Positions 1 to 5,907 of a stretch of 6,788 nt of DNA are shown piece after piece; the first letter of the stretch is position 1; each line of letters starts with the position of its first letter. The translations under genes and the position numbers were made by a program. Source of the stretch: Propionivibrio sp. (lineage in GTDB: Bacteria; Pseudomonadota; Gammaproteobacteria; Burkholderiales; Rhodocyclaceae); assembly GCA_003249625.1 (NCBI GenBank), contig QKII01000060.1:1-6788 (forward strand), given 5' to 3'. The notes below the pieces were generated by a model. That model was given only the letters and a program-made list of their open reading frames with translations, was not told where the DNA came from and did no database searches.

Positions 1-1010
1 TCCTTCTCGTCGCCGAAGTCGGTCGACTTGAACCACAGCGCGCCATTCTGCTCGTACAGGTGGCCTGCCTGGTTCAGGCGTTCGACACAGCGCTCGACGA
101 GGCCGGTATCGAACAGCGATTTCTCCGAGAACCATACGTCGAAGTGCACGCCGAAGTCTTCAAGGTCGCTCCGGCAGTCTTCGAGCTGTTCGGTCAGCAC
201 GTGGTTGTGGACGTAACTCCAGTCCTCGCCGAGCAGGCGCTTTGCGTTGGCAATCAGCGCGTCGAGATGCGCCTCGCGCTGCGCCTTGGCCTCGTCGTCG
301 GCGCGGTCGGCTTCCGGCAGTCCGGGCGTGCCTTCGAGCACCTCGGCGGTCGTCCGCACGTACTTGTCGCCATGCGCGATCTTCATTTCCATCGCCATGT
401 TGCGCACGTAGTCACCTTGGTAGCCGTTTGGCGGGAAGGCGATGCGCGTATTGTGCAGTTCGAGATAACGCAGCCAGGCCGAGGTGGCGAGGATGTCCAT
501 CTGCCGGCCGGCGTCATTGACGTAATACTCGCGGGTCACGTCCCAGCCGGCGTAGGCCAACAGGTTGCAAAGGCTGGCACCGTAGGCCGCGCCGCGGCCG
601 TGGCCGACGTGCAGCGGGCCGGTCGGGTTGGCCGAGACGAATTCGATCTGCACCTTCTGCTGGGCACCGAGTGTTGAGCGCCCGAACATTTCGCCCTGCT
701 CAAGAACATTGCGTACTACTTCAAGCTTCGCGGCGCGTTGCAGATGGAAATTGATGAACCCTGCCCCGGCAATTTCGACCTTGGCGACGAATGGCGACTT
801 GGGGATCTCGGAGAGAAGCAGTTGCGCCAACTCGCGCGGGTTGCGCTTCATCGCACGCGCCAACTGCATGGCCACGTTGCAGGCGAAATCGCCGTGCGAG
901 GCCTGTTTCGGGCGTTCGATAACGATGGCGGTGTCAGCCTGTTCGGGTGCCAGGCTGAGCAGCGCGGTGCGCATCAGGTCGGCAAGATGGGTCTTGATGT
1001 CGTGGGTCAT
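1..1010 (-). CDS. argS: Arginyl-tRNA synthetase, N-terminal part (truncated by window edge)
   Basis: This gene encodes the cytoplasmic class I enzyme that charges tRNA-Arg with arginine using ATP. Only the first 336 codons are present; the frame is open to the window edge, and a full enzyme is usually about 550-590 residues. Residues 1 to about 110 fit the N-terminal tRNA-recognition domain of bacterial ArgRS. The segment VSANPTGPLHVGHGRG (residues 125-140) is the ArgRS form of the class I HIGH nucleotide-binding signature, here HVGH at 134-137. It is followed by EYYVNDAGRQMD (161-172), typical of the catalytic fold. The C-terminal anticodon-binding domain lies outside. The start ATG (1008-1010) gives the usual N-terminus, but no strong Shine-Dalgarno is visible. 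The DUF554 gene ends 84 bp upstream on the same strand without an obvious terminator, so readthrough transcription is possible. Confidence 0.97.
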   Translation of the reverse strand, partial: MTHDIKTHLADLMRTALLSLAPEQADTAIVIERPKQASHGDFACNVAMQLARAMKRNPRELAQLLLSEIPKSPFVAKVEIAGAGFINFHLQRAAKLEVVRNVLEQGEMFGRSTLGAQQKVQIEFVSANPTGPLHVGHGRGAAYGASLCNLLAYAGWDVTREYYVNDAGRQMDILATSAWLRYLELHNTRIAFPPNGYQGDYVRNMAMEMKIAHGDKYVRTTAEVLEGTPGLPEADRADDEAKAQREAHLDALIANAKRLLGEDWSYVHNHVLTEQLEDCRSDLEDFGVHFDVWFSEKSLFDTGLVERCVERLNQAGHLYEQNGALWFKSTDFGDEK

Positions 1011-1044
1011 TGCGGTGCGTATCCGGAGAATCGAGCAAACGCGG

Positions 1045-1050
1045 ATTATA
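1045..1050 (-). promoter_or_regulatory. Candidate -10 box for argS
   Basis: The minus strand carries an exact TATAAT here, 34 bp upstream of the argS start codon, which would place a transcript start near 1038. No good -35 hexamer sits 16-18 bp further upstream; the best-spaced hexamers are ACGCGC and AAACGC. This is therefore a -10 match only. It suggests argS may have its own promoter in the gap after the DUF554 gene. Confidence 0.4.
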
Positions 1051-1094
1051 CGATGTGCCGTTGCCTGCGCGTTTATCGGGAAAGAGGGGGATGG

Positions 1095-1811
1095 TCAGGC
1101 GAAAAATAGCGTCCAGGTTGCAGATATCGGCATGACCAGCAAAAGTGCCGGCAGCATATTGACGATCGGGAAGATCTTGATGCCGCAGATGCGCAGTCCT
1201 GTGGCCAGCATGACGACTCCGCCGCAGGCAGAAAAATCAGCGAGCATATCAGGAGTCGTGAGCGGCATAAGCAAGTGGGCTCCGAAGTAGAGTGTGCTCT
1301 GAATCAGTAGCTGCGGGACGGCGATCAGGGCGACGGGAAATCCGAGCTCGGTGGCGAAGATCATGGCGGTAAACAAGTCGAGTACCGATTTGGCCAGCAG
1401 GATGTTCGCTTCCCCGGTCATGCCTTCGTGTGTCGAGCCGAAAATGCCCATGCCACTGGCGCAGAACAGCACACTGATGGTCACGAACTTGACGATGAAG
1501 CCTTCGGTGCGTGGGTTGCCGCGATCGACCGGACTGGCACGTTCGAAACGTTTCTGCACCCAATGGATGGCGAGTTCCAGCCCGCGTTCGAGATAAAGCA
1601 GTTCGCCGATCAATGCGCCGCCGATCATTGCCAGCGCGACGGCCGGCAGCGTGTGTACCTTGTTGACCAACAGGGCGCCGATGGCCAAGGCGATGACGCC
1701 GCAGGTCAGGGGTAGCGCCTCCTTGATCCTTCCAGGCATCAGGCGACCCAACAAGCCCCCGGCGATGGCGCCGGAAATTACTGCTGCGCTATTGACGAGC
1801 GGGCCCAGCAT
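1095..1811 (-). CDS. DUF554 family membrane protein (YqgA/YdfK-like)
   Basis: A 238-residue, very hydrophobic inner-membrane protein with about six to seven predicted membrane segments. It matches the DUF554 family (E. coli YqgA, B. subtilis YdfK), whose biochemical role is not established; transport is often guessed from the fold. Family hallmarks are the opening MLGPLVNSAAVISGAIAGG, GALIGE at 65-70, a central FVTISVLFCASGMGIFGS (109-126), KSVLDLFTAM (141-150), and the C-terminal ACGGVVMLATGL followed by GIKIFPIVNMLPALL (195-224). Length is normal and the frame intact. The start is well supported: AAAGGAGG at 1818-1825 lies 6 nt before the ATG. It is divergent from the cation exchanger gene across 109 bp and lies upstream of argS on the same strand. 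Confidence 0.93.
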   Translation of the reverse strand: MLGPLVNSAAVISGAIAGGLLGRLMPGRIKEALPLTCGVIALAIGALLVNKVHTLPAVALAMIGGALIGELLYLERGLELAIHWVQKRFERASPVDRGNPRTEGFIVKFVTISVLFCASGMGIFGSTHEGMTGEANILLAKSVLDLFTAMIFATELGFPVALIAVPQLLIQSTLYFGAHLLMPLTTPDMLADFSACGGVVMLATGLRICGIKIFPIVNMLPALLLVMPISATWTLFFA

Positions 1812-1920
1812 GCAAAACCTCCTTTGGACAATTACGTAAAAAGCGCGGAAGGCTAGGCCCTTCTTCTGGGGGTGTCTATATTGAAAACGTGACGGCGCGG
1901 GGATGTGGGAGACAAGAGGA

Positions 1921-2928
1921 ATGAACGACTACCTGATGCTGGCGGCAGGGATTGTCTGTGCGGCCATGGGCGCGGAGCTTTTCGTGCGTGGGGCGGTGGG
2001 CATCGCATTCTGGCTGCGGATAGCACCGGGCATCGTTGGCGCTACCGTTGCTGCCTTCGCCACATCCAGTCCCGAGTTGGCCGTTGGTGTCAGTGCGGCG
2101 TTGAACGGTGTTCCGCAGATCGCCTTTGGCGACGTGCTTGGAGCGAACATCGTCAATGTCGGGCTGGTGTTGGCCTTGGCCGTGCTGATCTCGGCGATCA
2201 AGTGCCCGCGCGACAGCATTCGCCGTGATTTCAGCGCGGCGTTGCTGACGCCTGTGCTGACGGCCATGTTGGCGGCCGATGGCGAAATCTCGCGCGTCGA
2301 TGGTGCCGTGCTGATGACGCTGTTTGTCATCTGGCTGGCCCTGACGGTAGTCAGTGCGCGGCGCCAGCGTGGAGATATGCCGTCGGACGCGAATGGCAGC
2401 CGCCGCTGGCGGTTGATCGTCGTGCTGCTGATCGGGTTGGCGGTCCTGTTCGCCGCCGGGCATTTGATCGTCGCCGGGGCAAAGGGCATCGCCCGGACGA
2501 TGGGTATCAGTGAATTCGTCATTGGCGCGGTGATCGTGGCCGTGGGTACGACGGTGCCCGAACTGGCGACCACGATCGTGTCCAAGCTGCGTGGCTACGA
2601 CGAGGTTGGCCTCGGCACGGTGCTGGGGAGCAACGTCTTCAATGCCTGCTTCATCGTTGCGGTGGCGGCGATGATTCATCCGATCCCGGTCGACTGGAAT
2701 GAAGCGAGCGTGGCGTTGATTTTCGGTTTCACCGTGCTGTTGTGTGCCTGGCCGGGCCGGCGGAGCATCATCGGTCGTTGGCAGGGCATCCTGCTCTTGC
2801 TGTTGTACGGAGCCAACGTGACGTTGGTAGAAACGAAAAGGGCGCCATCGTCGGCGCCCTTGTTGCTTGCCTGTCACCTTATCGGAAGAAATTCGGCAAC
2901 GTTGTCGTCAGTGCAGGAACGAAGGTGA
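1921..2928 (+). CDS. CaCA-family sodium/calcium (cation) exchanger, YrbG-like
   Basis: A polytopic inner-membrane antiporter of the Ca2+/cation superfamily; the substrate ion cannot be read from sequence. It shows the two inverted alpha repeats. Repeat 1 spans residues about 40-90 with ATSSPEL (47-53) and GANIVN (74-79). Repeat 2 spans about 200-250 with GTTVPEL (209-215) and GSNVFN (236-241). Glu52 and Glu214 are the expected ion-site acids. A hydrophilic loop (about 147-163) joins the halves. I chose ATG 1921 (335 residues) because MNDYLMLAAG begins directly at the first membrane helix and GGGAG (1907-1911) lies 9 nt upstream; ATG 1903 would add six residues (MWETRG). The core ends at LLLLLYGANVTLV (residue 303). 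The last 32 residues are an unusual polar tail encoded across a terminator hairpin and the antisense of the dctM end (50-bp overlap). Confidence 0.92.
   Translation: MNDYLMLAAGIVCAAMGAELFVRGAVGIAFWLRIAPGIVGATVAAFATSSPELAVGVSAALNGVPQIAFGDVLGANIVNVGLVLALAVLISAIKCPRDSIRRDFSAALLTPVLTAMLAADGEISRVDGAVLMTLFVIWLALTVVSARRQRGDMPSDANGSRRWRLIVVLLIGLAVLFAAGHLIVAGAKGIARTMGISEFVIGAVIVAVGTTVPELATTIVSKLRGYDEVGLGTVLGSNVFNACFIVAVAAMIHPIPVDWNEASVALIFGFTVLLCAWPGRRSIIGRWQGILLLLLYGANVTLVETKRAPSSAPLLLACHLIGRNSATLSSVQERR
2838..2861 (-). terminator. Rho-independent terminator of the TRAP operon (inside the convergent exchanger ORF)
   Basis: A perfect 9-bp inverted repeat (AAGGGCGCC / GGCGCCCTT) with a 6-nt loop starts 17 nt beyond the dctM stop codon. 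On the minus strand the stem runs into TTTTCGTTT, a reasonable U tract, so it should end the dctPQM transcript. On the plus strand the following bases are TTGTTGCTT, a weaker tract. The hairpin lies within the last codons of the plus-strand exchanger gene, about 65 nt before its stop codon. Confidence 0.78.
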
Positions 2929-4156
2929 TCGCGAGCAGGACGGTGACCAGCGGCCAGAGGAACGGCCAGGTCGCCTTGCACACCCGATCGAACGGCAGGT
3001 TTGCCACCCGCGCGGTGATGAACAGGACGATGCCGACCGGCGGGGTGATCGTGCCGACCATCAGGTTGAGCACGACGACAACGCCGAACTGGGTCGGGTC
3101 GATGCCGAGTGCCATGGCTGGCGGTACCAGAATCGGGATCAGGATCAGCATCGCCGAGATCGCTTCCATGAAGCAGCCGACGATCAGCAGGATGACGTTG
3201 ACCATCACCAGGTAGGCGATCTTCGAGCTCAGCGTGCCGGTCAGCCAGGCGCCGAATTCCTGTGGCAGGCGCGACATCGAAAGAGCGTAGCCGAGCAGCG
3301 CCGCGCTCATCACCAGGGCCATCAGCACGCCAGTCGTCTCCACAGTTTCGAGGACGATGCGTGGCAGGTCGGCAAACTTGATGTCACGGTAGAAGACGCC
3401 GATCAGCAGGGCGTAGAGCGCCGCAACGGCGGCGGCTTCCGTCGGCGTGAAGAAGCCGCTCATCATGCCGCCAAAGAGAATGATCGGGCACATCAATGCG
3501 GGAATGGCGCCGGTGAAGGCCTGCCATATTTCGCGCCCACCGGGTGCCGGCACGGCCGGCATGTTCCGCCGCTTCGAGAGAACGGAAACCATCAGCATCA
3601 GCGCGCCGGCCATCAGCAAGCCCGGCAGCAGACCGCCGAGAAAGAGGTTGCCGATCGAGGTCTCCGCTGCGACGCCGTAGATGATCATTGGCAGCGAGGG
3701 CGGGATTATCGGGCCGATTGTTGCCGAAGCGGCAGTGATCGCCGCCGCCGTTTCGCCGTCGTAGCCGGCGTCGCGCATGGCCTTGATCTCGATGGCACCG
3801 ATGCCGCCGGCGTCGGCCACCGCCGAGCCGCTCATGCCGGCGAAGATCACGCTGGAAAAGATGTTAGCGTGGCACAAACCGCCGCGCCACCAGCCGACGC
3901 AGACGGTGGCGAAGCGCAGGATGCGCAGTGTTACTCCCGAGGAGTTCATCAGGCTGCCCATCAGGATGTACATCGGTGCGGCGAGCAGCGGGAAACTGTC
4001 GGCGGCCTTGGCGAACTTCTGCGGGATGACGATCAGGTCAATGCCGGCGACGTAGGTAAAGGCGGCACCGGCCAGAGCCATCAATACGTAGATCGGCGCG
4101 CCGGAGAACAGCGCGACGAACCACCCGGCGAGGATACCTAGCATGATGCTGCTCAT
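2879..4156 (-). CDS. dctM: TRAP transporter large permease subunit DctM
   Basis: The 425-residue large membrane subunit of a TRAP importer, which carries solute inward in exchange for a coupling-ion gradient. It is made almost entirely of membrane helices, as expected for the usual 12-helix (or longer) DctM. Diagnostic stretches are GMSGSAVADAGGIG (107-120) and TAASATIGPIIPPS (141-154) in the first half, and FFTPTEAAAVAALY, CFMEAISAMLILIPIL and MVGTITPPVG in the second; the repeated PP and G-rich turns are typical of the two pseudo-symmetric transport hairpins. Its ATG overlaps the dctQ stop as ATGA (4153-4156), implying translational coupling. Its Shine-Dalgarno AAAGGAG lies in the last dctQ codons, 8 nt before the start. 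A terminator follows at 2838-2861. Length is normal for the family. Substrate unknown. Confidence 0.97.
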   Translation of the reverse strand: MSSIMLGILAGWFVALFSGAPIYVLMALAGAAFTYVAGIDLIVIPQKFAKAADSFPLLAAPMYILMGSLMNSSGVTLRILRFATVCVGWWRGGLCHANIFSSVIFAGMSGSAVADAGGIGAIEIKAMRDAGYDGETAAAITAASATIGPIIPPSLPMIIYGVAAETSIGNLFLGGLLPGLLMAGALMLMVSVLSKRRNMPAVPAPGGREIWQAFTGAIPALMCPIILFGGMMSGFFTPTEAAAVAALYALLIGVFYRDIKFADLPRIVLETVETTGVLMALVMSAALLGYALSMSRLPQEFGAWLTGTLSSKIAYLVMVNVILLIVGCFMEAISAMLILIPILVPPAMALGIDPTQFGVVVVLNLMVGTITPPVGIVLFITARVANLPFDRVCKATWPFLWPLVTVLLAITFVPALTTTLPNFFR

Positions 4157-4644
4157 AGCCGGATCTCCTTTCCTTCGACCTGTCCCCGTGCCAGCGCCAG
4201 CAGATCGCAGCCGACGACCACGATCGAGGCTACGGCGGAGACAGGGATGACCAGATAGACCAGCCAGAAATCAAAGAACAGGGTGACGGTCTCGACGTCC
4301 AGGTTGTTCTGCACCAGCCGCCAGCCCTTGACCGAGAAGATCAGGGCGAAGACGACGACCAGAAGGTCGGCGAAGACAGCGAGCGCCTGTCTCACGCGGG
4401 GGCCGGAGCGGTCGAGCACCAGCGAGATATGGATGTGCGACTTGCGCTGGTTGGCGATCACCCAGCCAATGAAGGCGACCCAGATGAACATGTAGCGGGC
4501 CAATTCCTCGCTCCACACCAGCGGTTCGAAGAACTTGCGCGCTACTACCTGGGCCAGCACCAGCAGACACATGCCGACGAACAGCACGATGCCGGTTCCG
4601 TGCAGCACCTTGAGTGCCGCACGGGAAATGCGATCAATCGACAT
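4153..4644 (-). CDS. dctQ: TRAP transporter small permease subunit DctQ
   Basis: A 163-residue four-helix membrane protein, the small subunit that pairs with DctM. Helices are visible at roughly 15-35, 48-65, 88-107 and 124-148. The family signature WSEELARYMFIWVAFIG (44-60) is present, followed by the basic, His-containing loop ANQRKSHIHI. The start ATG follows GGAGG (4649-4653) with a rather tight 4-nt spacing. The gene begins 15 nt after the dctP stop and overlaps dctM by 4 nt, so the three genes form one operon. Identity rests on signature, length and position; small TRAP subunits diverge strongly and give no hint of substrate. Confidence 0.96.
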   Translation of the reverse strand: MSIDRISRAALKVLHGTGIVLFVGMCLLVLAQVVARKFFEPLVWSEELARYMFIWVAFIGWVIANQRKSHIHISLVLDRSGPRVRQALAVFADLLVVVFALIFSVKGWRLVQNNLDVETVTLFFDFWLVYLVIPVSAVASIVVVGCDLLALARGQVEGKEIRL

Positions 4645-4659
4645 GCGTCCTCCGGGGGG

Positions 4660-5643
4660 TTACTGCATGTTTGCGATCGAGTCGAAGGTGCCCTTGCCCC
4701 ACTTGGCCTCGAACTTGGCCGGGACGACAGCCAGCGTCGCCTTGCGGAAGCTCTCCACGTCGGGCTGGATGATCGTTACGCCGGCGGCTTTGAACTCGTC
4801 GAGCAGCGCGACTTCCTGCTTCTTGATTTCGCTGTCGGCCCAAGCCATCTGCGTCTTCAGTACCTCTTCGACGATCTTGCGGTCGGCGGCCGGAACCTTC
4901 TGCCAGAACGCATCATTAACCACGACCAGCCGCGGCGTCATGATGTGACCAGTGAGGATGATGTACTTCTGCACCTCCTGGAACTTGCCGGACTTGATCG
5001 TCGGCAGCGGGTTTTCCTGACCGTCGACCGTGCCGGTCTTCAGTGCCAGATACAGCTCGTTGAAGTTCATCGGCGTTGGCTTGGCGCCCCAGGCTTCGGC
5101 CATCGCCTTGAACACGTCGTTCTCCGGGACGCGGACCTTCAGACCCTTGGCATCTTCGACCGTCTTGACCGGGCGGTTGGAGGTCGTCAGGTGGCGGGTG
5201 CCGTAATAGACTGCGCCGAGGATGCGCATGCCGCGAGCCTTGATCAGTTGCTCGTTGTATTTCGTCAGCAGCGGGCCGTTGAGCGCCTTGATCAGATGCT
5301 CCGGACTTTTCCAGATGAACGGTGCTTCGGTGACCGAAATCGACGGAATCCAAGCGCCGAAATTGGCCGCGCCCTCGGTAACGAGTTGTTGGGTACCGTT
5401 GGAAACACCCTCGATCATGTCGCGCGAGCTACCCATTTGGCCGTTCGGGAAGCCCTGGATGTCGATGCGTCCGTTGGTTTTCGCTTTCACCTCGGCGGCA
5501 ACGCGCTCGATCATCACCACCTGCGGGTGGCTGCCACCAACAACATCGCCCCAGCGCATGATCATCGGCGATTCTGCCGAGGCGGAACCGACCACGGCCA
5601 AGCCGGCCAGAATTCCAAGACAGAGTGTTTTCTTCAGCATCAT
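4660..5643 (-). CDS. dctP: TRAP transporter periplasmic solute-binding protein DctP
   Basis: A 327-residue extracytoplasmic binding protein that delivers solute to DctQM. It opens with a clear Sec signal peptide: MMLKK, a hydrophobic core and a likely cut after residue 23 (SASA/ESPM). Family features are FPNGQMGSSRDMIEGVSNG (65-83), the GLKVRVPEN segment with Arg171, which by position is the conserved arginine that grips the ligand carboxylate in TRAP binding proteins, and FNELYLALKTGTVDGQENP (194-212) with its conserved Asn211. This places it in the DctP (C4-dicarboxylate-like) family, but members also bind sugar acids, keto acids and aromatic acids, so the ligand is open. Two adjacent ATGs start the ORF; AGGAG (5651-5655) sits 7 nt before the first, favouring 5643. 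It is the first gene of the dctPQM operon. Confidence 0.97.
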   Translation of the reverse strand: MMLKKTLCLGILAGLAVVGSASAESPMIMRWGDVVGGSHPQVVMIERVAAEVKAKTNGRIDIQGFPNGQMGSSRDMIEGVSNGTQQLVTEGAANFGAWIPSISVTEAPFIWKSPEHLIKALNGPLLTKYNEQLIKARGMRILGAVYYGTRHLTTSNRPVKTVEDAKGLKVRVPENDVFKAMAEAWGAKPTPMNFNELYLALKTGTVDGQENPLPTIKSGKFQEVQKYIILTGHIMTPRLVVVNDAFWQKVPAADRKIVEEVLKTQMAWADSEIKKQEVALLDEFKAAGVTIIQPDVESFRKATLAVVPAKFEAKWGKGTFDSIANMQ

Positions 5644-5677
5644 TGAGCCTCTCCTGTAGTTGTTGTCAATCGACCGT

Positions 5678-5693
5678 AGACAGTATGCTGTCT
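5678..5693. promoter_or_regulatory. Inverted repeat, candidate operator for dctP
   Basis: AGACAG-TATG-CTGTCT is a perfect 6-bp inverted repeat with a 4-bp centre. It lies 35 bp upstream of the dctP start and just downstream of the predicted transcript start near 5696 (about +4 to +19). That position and dyad size suit a small dimeric repressor, for example of the GntR type that often controls carboxylate transporters. No regulator gene is in the window, so the protein that would bind is unknown. Confidence 0.4.
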
Positions 5694-5702
5694 CGACTCA
5701 GC

Positions 5703-5731
5703 ACTATACCTGACGGAATGTTGGATGCAAA
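5703..5731 (-). promoter_or_regulatory. Candidate sigma-70 promoter for dctPQM
   Basis: The minus strand reads TTTGCA (5726-5731, 4 of 6 to the -35 consensus), a 17-bp spacer, then TATAGT (5703-5708, 5 of 6 to the -10 consensus). The transcript would start near 5696, giving a leader of about 53 nt with the AGGAG ribosome site at its end. It is the best-spaced pair found upstream of dctP. Confidence 0.5.
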
Positions 5732-5757
5732 TTGGATTTTCGATGGATACTGATGTG

Positions 5758-5829
5758 CCGGCATTGGCGGAATTCGCCTGATGCCTCGTGAAAAAGCCTT
5801 TCTTTGCTTATGAAAACAAAGGCTTTTTC
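5758..5829 (+). ncRNA. Candidate small RNA (two hairpins ending in a terminator)
   Basis: Between the dctP and livJ promoters lie two hairpins in series. Hairpin 1 spans 5760-5785: GGCAT pairs with ATGCC, then after a small internal loop GGCG pairs with CGCC around GAATT. Hairpin 2 (5790-5829) has terminator form. A weak plus-strand promoter is possible at TTGGAT (5721-5726) and GATACT (5746-5751) with a long 19-bp spacer, which would start RNA near 5758. No coding frame with a ribosome site fits. The alternative is that these are just insulating structures between divergent promoters, or that RNA is made from the other strand. Confidence 0.3.
5790..5829. terminator. Bidirectional-looking terminator hairpin between divergent genes
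   Basis: GAAAAAGCCTTT pairs perfectly with AAAGGCTTTTTC (12 bp) around a 16-nt loop. The A5 and T5 ends flanking a GCC/GGC core are the usual form of a terminator that works from either side. It is oddly placed: both flanking genes are transcribed away from it, so no annotated gene ends here. It lies directly before the predicted livJ promoter and could block stray transcription into it, or end a short RNA. Confidence 0.65.
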
Positions 5830-5830
5830 C

Positions 5831-5859
5831 TTGACCGTGCCAGTGAATTCCTCTACCCT
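5831..5859 (+). promoter_or_regulatory. Candidate sigma-70 promoter for the livJ-like gene
   Basis: TTGACC (5831-5836, 5 of 6 to consensus) is followed after 17 bp by TACCCT (5854-5859, 3 of 6). The start point would fall near 5866, about 40 nt before the ATG and downstream of the 5790-5829 hairpin. The weak -10 suggests an activator or low basal expression. Confidence 0.4.
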
Positions 5860-5907
5860 CGCCCGGTTCTCGAGAGATCAACCATTTCCTGTAAGGAGAC
5901 TGTCCTG

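Noticed and set aside
60..677. Plus-strand open frame of 205 codons opposite argS
   Set aside because: Antisense to the unmistakable ArgRS catalytic region.
1876..2877. Minus-strand open frame of 333 codons opposite the exchanger
   Set aside because: Low-complexity Arg/Gln/His/Asp composition typical of antisense frames; the plus-strand frame has clear CaCA repeats.
2867..4141. Long plus-strand open frame of 424 codons opposite dctM
   Set aside because: Its product is rich in Arg, Gln, His and Asp with no domain, it lies wholly antisense to a well-supported DctM, and it is explained by GC-rich third positions of that gene.
4429..5646. Plus-strand open frame of 405 codons across dctQ and dctP
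   Set aside because: Antisense shadow of two recognised TRAP genes, with no ribosome site or family resemblance.
5664..5669. Perfect TTGACA on the minus strand as the -35 of dctP
   Set aside because: A matching -10 would fall on the dctP start codon, where no such box exists.
5666..5881. Minus-strand 71-codon frame in the dctP-livJ spacer
   Set aside because: It would need a TTG start without a Shine-Dalgarno site, and it runs through the hairpins and promoter elements; no recognisable protein character.
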